From Cycas panzhihuaensis (lineage: Eukaryota > Cycadophyta): a stretch of 64,000 bases of DNA. Location: positions 145,707,741 to 145,771,740 of the forward strand of contig CM041465.1 of the NCBI GenBank assembly GCA_023213395.1, given 5' to 3'. The position numbers and the translations under genes were made by a program. Positions 1 through 9,739 of this stretch are shown piece by piece (within the stretch, counting starts at the first letter, position 1; every line of letters begins with the position of its first letter). A model generated the notes under the pieces. That model ran no database searches, was not told the DNA's origin, and saw nothing but the letters and a program-made list of their open reading frames with translations.

Positions 1-639
1 TAGCTATATAACCAGATATTTCTTATACAGTCACTGTAGTTTCTAGATTTATGGAGAATCCCAAAATACCTCATTGGAATGCTGTAAAAAGAATTGTTCA
101 ATATCTAAAAGGAAGTATAAATCTGGGATTGAAATATACATAAAATAATTATATGCATCTAATACGTTTTTGTTATTCTTACTAAGTTGGAGTTAAAACA
201 GACAGAAAATCAACATCAGGGTATTATTTCTTTTTAGGAACAACCTTGATCTCTTAGAGCAGCAAGAAGTAGCATACAGTGGCCCTGTCATCAATAGAAG
301 TAGAATACAAGTTAGCAATTAATGCAACATGTGAAGGAGTTTGGATCAAATAACTTCTTAAGGACCTTGGACAAGAATATATGTAGCCTACTCAATTATT
401 CTGTAACAATTAAAGCACAATCAAAATGATAAAGAATCCTTTACAACGTGTAAGAACCAAATATATAGAAGTATATCATCATTTTATCAGGGAAAAAGTT
501 TAGAACAAAGAAGTAGAACTTCTATATTGTACATCAGAAAGCCAAACTATTAATACCCTTACCAAACCTCTTAGCAAAGAAAAATTTAATGGTTTTAGAA
601 ACTAATTAGGATTAAAATAGATAAAACATTAATTGAGGG
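1..639 (+). pseudogene. Ty1-copia RT C-terminus and RNase H remnant
   Basis: The opening bases read in frame as the end of a copia reverse transcriptase (ARPDISYTV..VVSRFM, then VKRIVQYLKGS), followed by the RNase H segment (KSTSGYYFFLGT, VALSSIEVEY, ATCEGVWIK, and TLTKPLSKEKF near the end). These are the standard C-terminal landmarks of copia polyproteins, which copy element RNA and degrade the RNA strand. The frame has several stops, including TAG at 255-257 and 270-272 where the family normally has Trp and Gln. The rest of the element lies left of the window. A purine-rich stretch (attgagggt) immediately precedes the LTR at 640, as expected for the plus-strand primer. Confidence 0.9.
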
Positions 640-838
640 TGTTAATGGTAATGCTTTATCTAGGCTATTTAAGTCTTTTCTAAATTATCTTATGAGGATT
701 ATGTATCATTGCCCCTTTCTATATAAGAGTGACAAGTCATATAATTCTATCAAGCAATTGCCATATGTCCCATACTCTCTGTAATATATTTATAACTTCA
801 CAATGATGAATAAAGCATTGGAGAGATTTCTTATTACA
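640..838 (+). repeat. Ty1-copia 3' LTR
   Basis: The segment begins TGTTAATGG just after a polypurine run and ends TTATTACA, so it has TG..CA termini and is 199 bp long. A TATATAAG promoter-like box lies near 721, and AATAAA near 809 could serve as a polyadenylation signal. At 839 the sequence changes abruptly to minus-strand gypsy RT, which fixes the right end. The matching 5' LTR is off-window, so the left end rests on the polypurine tract and TG alone. Confidence 0.7.
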
Positions 839-1010
839 TGCCCATGTCCATCAATTCCTTGGTGATTTTTTTGGAAATAGGAGTTCTTATATGGTCGAAG
901 ATTAATTAGGTCATATAAATTTTGTAACTCAATAGTGTGATAACAACCTCGATTAGGTGGGGGACTAGCAGGTAATAGAGCAAATATAGATTGGTATGGA
1001 TCCAATACTT
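839..1010 (-). pseudogene. Gypsy A reverse transcriptase N-terminus (fragment)
   Basis: On the minus strand this reads LPASPPPNRGCYHTIEL, then NLRPYKNSYFQKN. This is the start of a gypsy RT domain and aligns with PPDCGFYHIIDL..NLRPYRNSYFQKN of the element at 15895. The following stretch reads KELMDMGM in a shifted frame, matching ELLDMGI, so there is a frameshift. The domain is cut at 838/839 by the copia insertion. No catalytic motif is retained. Confidence 0.88.
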
Positions 1011-1709
1011 GTTGGATGTTAGGGTGAATGCTAGAAGGGCCTGGATATGATTAAGACAAATGATGTATTCGACATTATCGTTGAGTTGTTGGCACATTCG
1101 TATGGATGAGATTACTTTGTTAGGAAGGGCTTTCATCCCATAAAGTCTATGTGAGTGGCCCATGTGATCTTTAAACATAATTAATAGAGTTGTGGGTGAG
1201 TTATTGGTGTTATAAGTTCCTAGGGTTTTGAGCCATTATATGCAAAGAATTGCATCTAACCCACCTAGATTAGAGACAAGGGTATATCAGCTAATGTGAA
1301 CGATGAGGTTTTTAATTATTCCCACACAGTGAAGAGTGTGATGACCAGGTAAAGAGTAGGTGAAGGCTATCTTAGGTTCTATGTAAAGATTCAACTATCG
1401 GGTAATGGATATATTAATGAAATTTAGTGATGCATCGTCGCTAATCAAAATGACAATTTAAAATTTTTGAAGTATTCCTTTGACTCAAAGTTGTTCAGGA
1501 CATGAGGTGGTGGTAACAGTTGATAAAGAAACTTCGGGTTTGAGATTAGGAGCCAACTCATCAATAGAGTGGTTTTTAAATTCATCATCATATTCATGCT
1601 TAGTCTTAGGGTCATCCTCTAAAGATAAGTCACGGTTAATTATAAAGATTATCTTTTTGGCTTTACAGATTCTACCATGACTAAAGGTCCATTTTTTGGA
1701 ATATTGCAT
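1011..1709 (-). pseudogene. Gypsy A zinc-knuckle, protease and linker region
   Basis: Minus-strand reading from about 1709 gives CMQYSKKWTFSHGRICKAK, the knuckle-like end of gag, then a linker ending VSLSTVTTTSCPEQL, then a decayed protease. Near 1160-1070 it reads FKDHMGHSHRLYG..NDNVEYIICLNHIQ, which aligns with FKDHIGRNHKIHE..LGYIVYLNNIQ of the full-length copy at about 15690-15830. The homology is colinear, so this is the same gag-protease-RT junction. The second metal-binding Cys of the knuckle is Tyr, as in the 15.1-kb copy. Several stops and frameshifts make it non-coding now. Confidence 0.8.
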
Positions 1710-2731
1710 ACATATACTAGCTTCCTGATGACATTGTACCTTTGATAGAGTGATGTGAATGGACTTTGAGGATGGTTCCTCAATGCGCTACTTGAGAGAT
1801 GTAGATAGCATATCTTCTGGTCATGGACGCGATCATTGGCAATCGGTTGGGTGTGGTCTTTGGGCCCAAGTAGTATCTCATTAATAATCAACTTGTCAGG
1901 ATCGTGGAAACCAAGTGGAGGTTCATCTGAATGGAGGAGGCCTTTCTAAGGAAAATTCTACTTCTACTACTTTAGCCATATTAATTACACCTTTTAGAGT
2001 GGTTAGGGATACCACCTTCAGGCACATTTAGATATGCTCTTTAAGCCCAGACACAAACGTATCTATCTCTGTTTATTTATCAAGTTGTTGATCAATCCCA
2101 TTACGTAGAGATTGGAACTCATTAGTATATACTTCGATAGAGGATACTTATTTCAACTGTATTAGTTGTGTGAAAAAAGATTGGTTCTAAGTATCTTCAT
2201 ACTACTTGAAAAAATAGGTAGAGAAGTGTGCCTAAGACTGTCTAGAAGGGTACTCTCGCTTCTCCCATTGGGACCAATGGTGTGCCTTCCCATCTAAGTG
2301 GATAGTAGTAAATCTAAGTTATTCATTTACTGGCATTGGGTTGAGTGTAAAGTAGGATTCTAGTTTATTAATCTAACTTCATGCATTGTCCTTGTTGAAA
2401 TCTGGATTAAATGTGGCTATGTTGATCTTATAATGAAATGGTTATTACTGACGTAGAGGTGGAGTTGGGATTTGTTGTGGTGTGGGACCACCTAAAGAGG
2501 AGGTACCTAGTAGCTGAGCAAATATGTTGTCTATCTGCTATAGTATCTATTGTATATTAAACTAAGACACAAGGGTTGACATGTTTATGTTAACTTCCTT
2601 CCGTATGATAGCTACTTCATTTTTAACCTCCACATGCATGTTTTTTAGGTCTTCCCTCTTTTTTTCCTAAATGTTGGTGACTTGGGTGTCAAGTGTAGAG
2701 ATTTTGTTACTATTCCCTAGAGGAGCCATGG
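1700..2731 (-). pseudogene. Gypsy A gag
   Basis: A plausible start on the minus strand lies near 2731 (MAPLGNSNKISTLDTQVTNI). Downstream is INKLESYFTLNPM and TIHLDGKAHHW, matching INKLESYFTLHPM and SIHLDGRAHHW in the 14.2-kb gag. The family protein forms the particle that packages element RNA. Stops occur about every 20 to 60 codons, several where the paralogue has Trp or Gln. The start was chosen because it precedes the first homologous block and follows the untranslated leader. Confidence 0.8.
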
Positions 2732-4021
2732 AAAACAGGCATAAAGAGGTAGGAATATACAGAAAGAAGGTGGAATGAATAAAGTGGGAAATATCAAGAA
2801 AGTATGGGATGTAAGAATTAAGGTGTTGTTAAGGGGAAGAGAAGGGGGCAAATAGGGAGATGTGGGATGTTTATAGCCTATTGACCCAAAAAATTACATA
2901 AGTAAGATATCTAATTCACTTGAACGAGTGTGAAAAGCTCGTTCAAATGGGGTATATGAGGTGTAGGGTTGGGTTGGAGGTGGTAGGGCCCACTAGTGAC
3001 CCAGGTATTGAAAAGCATAATAATTACTTATACGTATTAACATAATGCAAAATGACTAGTATTGATCGAAATAAGGTATCTAAGTCGTAAGAGTAATTTT
3101 TAGCTATAAACTTATACCGTGAAAAGTGACTAGGTGGATTTTTTTTTTTGTTCTTCTTCTCTCTCTCTCTCTCTCTCTCTTGTGGTGAGTTTGACTGTGT
3201 TGTCAGGTTCTAAGTTTGGACAGTAAATGGAAAGTAATTTTTTTTCCTTCTTCTTCTTCTTTTAATATGAGGTGACTTACAATCTAAATCAGGAAGTGGA
3301 GTATATATAGTAGAGTATCCTACCAACCACTAGACAAGGTGTGCTTGGTCTTATAGTCCTACCAATAAACTGTAGAAATTTAGGGCAGGTAGATTCGTGA
3401 CACTAACTGCTAACCACTACATTATAAGACTTTAACAGCTAATAGTTTGCCTATGCTAGGAAGGATTTGGGATCTAAAGGAGTCCTCTATATACCTAAAG
3501 GTACATGGAGGCGCACCTCCATAACCAAGTTTTGTATAGGGTTTGGTTTAGGAGTGTTATCTCCAGTCCTTCACAACAGGGGTAGAAAAACCACAATGCA
3601 CTTAATAAGAACATCAAATCCTTGTGATATTTAAAGACCCGTGATACAGGGTCTCTACCTAACTACGTGGATAGTTGCCCAATAGTGTTATCTACCTGGG
3701 AAAAAGAGGTGGGAGGGAGAAAGAGTAGTCATGCAATGGTGTTATCTACTCTTGGGATACAACTCAATATAGAAATTGAAATATAAAAATGAAATTAAAA
3801 ACTTTATGAAACGTAGAAAAATAAATTACTAGTGTTACCTAAAGGAAGAAATTCCCCTTCTCTAACAACTCCTAAATTGTCCTGGCACCATTCCTCAATT
3901 TATGTGGAGAGAGTAATAAGTGAAGGTCTTTCCTTGATCTTTATAAGGTAGAGAGAGTATTCAATCTGATAGAGAAAAAAAAAAAGATTTTATGGGCAAC
4001 TTCCCATGATTACAAGTCCGT
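2732..4021 (-). other. Gypsy A 5' untranslated leader
   Basis: This 1.3-kb stretch between gag and the primer site has no open frame. It resembles the leader of the 12.5-kb element, including blocks for 'gtgcctccatgtacc', 'ggagataacactcct' and 'gttagc'. A CT microsatellite lies at 3157-3180 (GA on the element strand), at a place comparable to the purine-rich tract at 13658-13780 in the other copy. Confidence 0.65.
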
Positions 4022-4032
4022 CTCTGATACCA
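4022..4032 (-). promoter_or_regulatory. Gypsy A primer-binding site (initiator Met tRNA)
   Basis: On the minus strand the sequence is TGGTATCAGAG, complementary to the 3' end of plant initiator Met tRNA. It lies two bases inside the 5' LTR, where minus-strand DNA synthesis would begin. Confidence 0.85.
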
Positions 4033-4034
4033 CT

Positions 4035-4416
4035 TGGGATGTATCCTCTCATAGGTGCTCCTTAAGATAGTAGAATAATGAAAATTGCAACTACTTTATT
4101 TTGACTGATAGAGCAAGCAAATTATCAAAAAATCTCACAAGAGCATAAGAGCACCAATTAATCACCAAAAATAAAGAGTACCGCAATGCAACCTTTACAA
4201 AAAGGACATCAACCTAGCCATCTTTAATAATAACACCAATCCTATTAGTGGCCCAAGTGGCCTTATATTCTATTGGAAAACATAGTGTCTTTACATACCA
4301 TTGCCCAACTCATTGGCTCATGCACGAAGTTCCATAACTAACCTTATCTCTTAACCTCTATGTAACTCACCGCATAATAGTGCTTTACATAACTTAGTAA
4401 GATGAGTTATATAACA
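4035..4416 (-). repeat. Gypsy A 5' LTR
   Basis: It runs from TGTTATATAAC (at 4416 on the minus strand) to ATACATCCCA next to the primer site: 382 bp with TG..CA ends. It is clearly related to the LTR at 34142-34556. A core block around 'aaggccacttgggccac' also has a counterpart in the LTRs of the 12.5-kb element. Confidence 0.8.
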
Positions 4417-5827
4417 TTTAGCATTAAGACATATGTAGAGAGATCTATTGATACTAAAATATAAATGATTTAAATTTTTAAAAAGTAAATTAAAAGTTAT
4501 AAAAAGGGTTGTCTCGTCTAAGTGTAGAAACCTAATAATTCAAAGTCTAGAATGAAAATTATTGATAATTATTTGTTGTTAAATTTGAATTGCAAGATAG
4601 TTAATAAATACAATATATAATATAAATATAACATTAGATTTATGTGGAAAACCCCTCTTGAGGAAAAACCACAAGATAAAAAAACTCACTTAGCCAATTA
4701 AATAAAATAATCATATATAAATTCATATTTCACCATTAAGAGCACTAATGATACTAGCACAAGCTAGTATTAATATTTTGTAGCATTCCCCCTTTAACAT
4801 TGACTTAGCAAGGAGTAAAAGGAAGGCATCATGAATTACTCTTCAATTAAATTTATAGAAATATATCAAATTTAAGATTTATCTACAACACCTTGATTAC
4901 CACTTGGATATCAACATCACCTTAAAAATAAGAATGGCTCGTCTTATGTGAACAATCACCATCACTTAGAATTACATGCAATATACTATAATTAAGGTGT
5001 TTTATGTACATGATTCATTAGTTTTGTATCCATAAAACTTACAAATTAACAAACAACAGAGGGGATTTTTAGGCTAAAACATATAGTAAAGGGGCTTTCT
5101 TAAGCCAAAAATAGATAACAACATAACTTTTAAGCTAAAAAAAAAATATATTAGAGAACATTATCAGCCCAAAACAAATAATAAAAGGTATTTTAAGTTA
5201 AAATAAATAACAAAGAGTTTTTTTATTTAAAAACAAATAACAAAGGACTTTCTAAGCAAAAAATATACAGCAAAGGGTGGTTAAAGGCCTTATTATGCAT
5301 TTAGGAACCTTAAAATCATCATATCACATGAAAATATACTAAAAAATTCACTTTACAAAATTACTATTTTTTCCTTATATCAATTTTACTAATTAAATTC
5401 TACATCAAATAGATTAAAAAGTGTTCATATGAAAAGTGTTTATAAATTCACAAAAGTCTACTTTTTAATGCATTTTATAGATCTAGATTTTAGGTTTGTA
5501 TGACTAAGTTATAATTAAAAGGATTTCTATATATCTAAAAAAGTCATTATGAAGATTAAAAAAGGAGTTTAGCCCCTTTTATCTATAGTGCTAGTCGCAT
5601 GTAGAACTATCATATGACCATTCCATTATTTGTTAAGCAACTTATGGACAAAAATTAATTGATTATTCAATTTAGTATAATTACATATAGATGGGTGTTT
5701 TACCATTCAGGCCACTAGTGATGTTCATAGAAGTTATTAGTATTAGCATTTTCTAACATTTATAAAAATGCCTATAAATATTACTTTTCTCCATACGCCA
5801 TGAACTTATGGTTGTAGGTTTGCAACA
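4417..5827 (-). other. AT-rich stretch, probably 3' LTR of chromodomain gypsy D
   Basis: No coding region is visible. The right edge is well placed: on the minus strand a polypurine run (TAGGGGGAGGGCA) is followed by TGTTGCAAACC ending at 5827, which looks like the start of a 3' LTR. The left edge is not identifiable and may be cut by element A at 4416. Two similar blocks occur near 4730-4795 and 5700-5770 (accatt..cactaatgat/cactagtgat, then agtattaatattttgtagcatt/agtattagcattttctaacatt), suggesting internal duplication. Confidence 0.45.
5050..5278. repeat. Diverged tandem repeat, about 30-bp unit
   Basis: About seven or eight imperfect units of roughly 29-34 bp follow the scheme 'aaagg-cttt-taagc-aaaa-aataaca'. 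Clear units start near 5088, 5186, 5215 and 5245. The units are strongly diverged and AT-rich. Confidence 0.55.
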
Positions 5828-5840
5828 TGCCCTCCCCCTA
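5828..5840 (-). promoter_or_regulatory. Polypurine tract of gypsy D
   Basis: On the minus strand TAGGGGGAGGGCA sits directly before TGTTGCAAACC, the usual arrangement of plus-strand primer and 3' LTR. Confidence 0.65.
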
Positions 5841-6430
5841 TTAAAAGAAGAGCTTTACCTATAAATCTGAAGATGTTGGTTGATGAATTCCTAGGTTGCA
5901 TCTTCTACCAATAAATCCCTCCATTTGACTAAATACTCAATTACAACTTGTGTTTACAAATCCTTTCATCACATGTTTAATATGCTTCTTGATTCATAAA
6001 TGACTTTACCTTATCATCAATGATAGGTAAATTTATCAAAGGGCTGATGTTAGGCTCACTTTCTTCTGGAAAATTCACATATGGAAGACATTATGGTTCT
6101 AAATGTAAGTAGGCAAGTTTAGTACATATGCTACCTCACCCACCTTTCTCCTCATTTGGAATGGACCATAAAAATGTATTGCAAGCTTAAAACTTCCTTG
6201 TTATCTTAAGCATGCTTAGTTATATGGCTACAAGGATAGATATACCCAACAACTAATGTCGAATGGCCTCTAGGAAAGATGTCAATTAACTATTTACTTC
6301 ATATAATTATATATGATATCAAAACTATTTTCTACATCTCTGAGTATTCACTATGTTTATTAAATCAACTCATATGCCATTAGTATTCATGATGCAGTCT
6401 ACAAAAAATTCACTAATATTAATAGTTATT
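5841..6430 (-). pseudogene. Gypsy D integrase C-terminus with chromodomain
   Basis: The minus strand reads FYGPFQMRRKVGEVAYVLNLP (around 6170-6110), the conserved tail of chromovirus integrase, then IEYLVKWRDLLVEDATWEF (around 5960-5900), a chromodomain. Chromodomains of this type are thought to guide insertion to particular chromatin. Frameshifts and stops separate the blocks. The sequence is lost at about 6430 where the TA repeat begins. The domain differs from that of the 18.5-kb element, so D is a separate family. Confidence 0.8.
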
Positions 6431-7890
<1,460 letters not shown>

Positions 7891-7989
7891 ACCTTAAAGG
7901 ATGGTTTCTTGGAAGGACCAAGACTAAGACCTAGAGCGGAGACTCATGAAGGCCTCAAAGAGGAGGTAGGGGAGATATGGAAACCAAGG

Positions 7990-8806
7990 AGAAATAGATG
8001 AAGCTAGTCTCCTAGAATATAAGGGGTATGAATACCCCCTCAAAACAAAGGGCCTTGAAGGATATGAGGATGAAGGGGCAACCAGATATCATTCTCTTGC
8101 AAGAAACAACGCCGTATATAGAAAATAACTGTCGTATCAAAGAGAAGATATAGAAAAAAGCTGGATGTTGGCAATGGATAGTAACCAAGGGGTGGGGGGA
8201 TAGATGGTGTTGTGGAACCCAAAAGATTGGATGGGGAAGTTCTTTAAGGTGGGGGATGGATACATCTCTGTGTGGCTGATGTGTAGAAGGTCAAACTTAA
8301 AATGCTTGGCCATGAATATATATGCTCAAAACTATCAAGAGGAGAGGAGAGTTTTCTAGTAAAAGATGTTAGAGGACCACAGGGAGTGTACTACTCCCTG
8401 GTTAGTAGCCAATGACCTTAATTCACCCCTTACCCTAGGGGAGAAAAGGGGGGAGCATGAGGGGTGGTTGAGAAGCATGCATGATCTTGGTAACTTCATC
8501 CAAAACAGAGGGCTATTGGATGCCCCCCTTAAAGGAGGTAACTTCACCTGGTCAAATAGAAGGATTGGGAGCCAGCACATCCATGTGAGGCTTGATAGAG
8601 TATTAATCAACTATGAGTGGGCTATATGCTTTAATGATATAGACTTAGAAATGATCCCGAAAGCCATATCTGATCATACTCCTCTTCAAGTTATCTTTTC
8701 TAATATGGAGAAACATAAGGGATCTCCATTCAGATATGAAATGATGTGGGTTAGACATCCAGACTTCAGAGACAAGATTGAAGAATGGTGGAAGAATCCT
8801 ATCTAG
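7990..8806 (+). pseudogene. LINE endonuclease domain (APE-like)
   Basis: The start reads NIRGMN..SKQRALKD and PDIILLQET; the 146-residue frame 8366-8806 carries LLDAPLKGGNFTWSNRR, HVRLDRVLINYEW and ISDHTPLQV. These are the standard plant LINE endonuclease blocks. This enzyme nicks target DNA to prime reverse transcription. The SDH catalytic block is kept, but the GDFN block has become NDLN and the opening Trp is a TAG at 8013-8015. Stops lie between 8050 and 8365. Confidence 0.87.
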
Positions 8807-8814
8807 GGAAGGTT

Positions 8815-9300
8815 CAGAGAGGTTTTGAGGAAGTTGGTGCTCTTATGCATATCCAACCCTAATACTCTGTGATTATCAATGGCTTATCATCGAGCTTCTT
8901 GCCGAGCCTCAGAGGTTTAAGTTAAGGATACCCCCTATCTCCTTATTTATTCATAATTATGGCTGAACTATTGGGTAGGGCTATGAAGGAGGCTAAAAGA
9001 TTGAGTATAATTAACGGTGTGAAGCCTACCTCCGGAATCGACAATGTAGTGCACCATCAATTTGTTGACAATAATATATTTTTAGGGAAAGAGTCTTTAA
9101 AGGAAGCTTGTAGCTTTAAAGAGGGCCTGGAAAGGATTAAGAGGGCCACAAATCAAAAGATAAACTTCAGTAAAAGTAGTGTTTTCTTTATAAACATGAC
9201 GGAGCATACTTAGAGGAGGATCAATAGTATGTTAGAGATGATGGGGTGAAAGCTTCCCACATCATATTTGGGGATGCCTTTATGCTAGAAGGACTTGTTC
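8815..9300 (+). pseudogene. LINE reverse transcriptase fragment
   Basis: It joins in mid-domain: INGLSSSFLPSLRGL, a stop, then YPLSPYLFIIMAELLGRA, and the 84-residue frame 8959-9213 with HQFVDNNIF and NQKINFSKSSVFFIN. The catalytic box is FVDN rather than the FVDD of the 59-kb LINE, so the second active-site Asp is lost. The normal RQGDP block before it has become a stop plus GYP. The N-terminal half of the domain is deleted. Confidence 0.85.
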
Positions 9301-9324
9301 CTAGGTTCCTCCTAGAGAATCGTA

Positions 9325-9605
9325 GGTAAAAATCAATTTCTATGGAGCCTCGAAAGGTAACCCTAGAGAAGTCGAGGGAGGGGGTATGCATAAAGATACT
9401 AAAGGGTTCATAAAGTAATGCTTTGTTGATTACTATGGACAATAAACTAACCACGGGGCTAAGATGACAACTATGATGAAAGTTGTGAATCTGGCTATTG
9501 ATCGGGGCCATGAAATTATAGCCATAGAAGGTGATTCACTAAATGTGATTAATCTCCTCAAAGGTTCAATCGATTCATAGTGGAGAATAACAACCTTAAT
9601 TAGGG
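9325..9605 (+). pseudogene. LINE RNase H domain fragment
   Basis: The frame with stops reads ASKGNP..GGGMHKDTKG, AIDRGHEIIAIEGDSLNVI and LLKGSIDS. It aligns with GAIKGNPGEAGGGGLCRDHGG, VVIEGDSMYVI and CLKGEADPG of the other LINE. The EGDS aspartate is kept. The final His/Asp block is not seen. Confidence 0.8.
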
Positions 9606-9610
9606 ACACG

Positions 9611-9714
9611 AGTACCCCAATTAGAACTCAACCTCCTCCAAAGCAAACTATCCCTCTTCAACTCTAGGACATGCACAAGTACCCCAATTAGAACTCAACG
9701 TCCTCCAAAGCAAA
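9611..9714 (+). repeat. 37-bp direct repeat, two copies
   Basis: The block beginning agtaccccaattagaactc occurs at 9611-9647 and 9678-9714, differing at one base (c/g), with a 67-bp period. It lies at the end of the LINE RNase H remnant and looks like a local duplication. Confidence 0.85.
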
Positions 9715-9739
9715 AATCTTAGATTAATTGTGATTACAA

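Larger units (their letters stand above)
839..4416 (-). mobile_element. Ty3-gypsy element A (minus strand), 5' half: RT to 5' LTR
   Basis: Read on the minus strand, the order is 5' LTR (4035-4416), primer site, leader, gag, protease and the first part of RT, ending where the copia LTR begins at 838/839. Gag, protease and RT match the full-length element at 12488-19016 throughout, but the LTRs are only distantly similar, so A belongs to a sister subfamily. The LTR is of the same type as the one at 34142-34556. The left half of A must lie beyond the copia insertion, outside the window. Confidence 0.85.
7891..9605 (+). mobile_element. L1-type LINE remnant with two internal deletions
   Basis: The order is end of ORF1/linker, endonuclease, RT fragment and RNase H, colinear with the minus-strand LINE at 57504-63924 but far shorter. 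About 1 kb is missing near 8810-8830 (end of endonuclease to mid RT), and another large piece near 9300-9325 (after RT to RNase H). The left end abuts the TA microsatellite. No poly-A tail is recognisable at the right end, where the match fades near 9605. Confidence 0.87.

Noticed and set aside
1480-1680. 66-residue plus-strand frame
   Set aside because: Antisense shadow of the gypsy A gag-protease region, which has clear homology on the minus strand.
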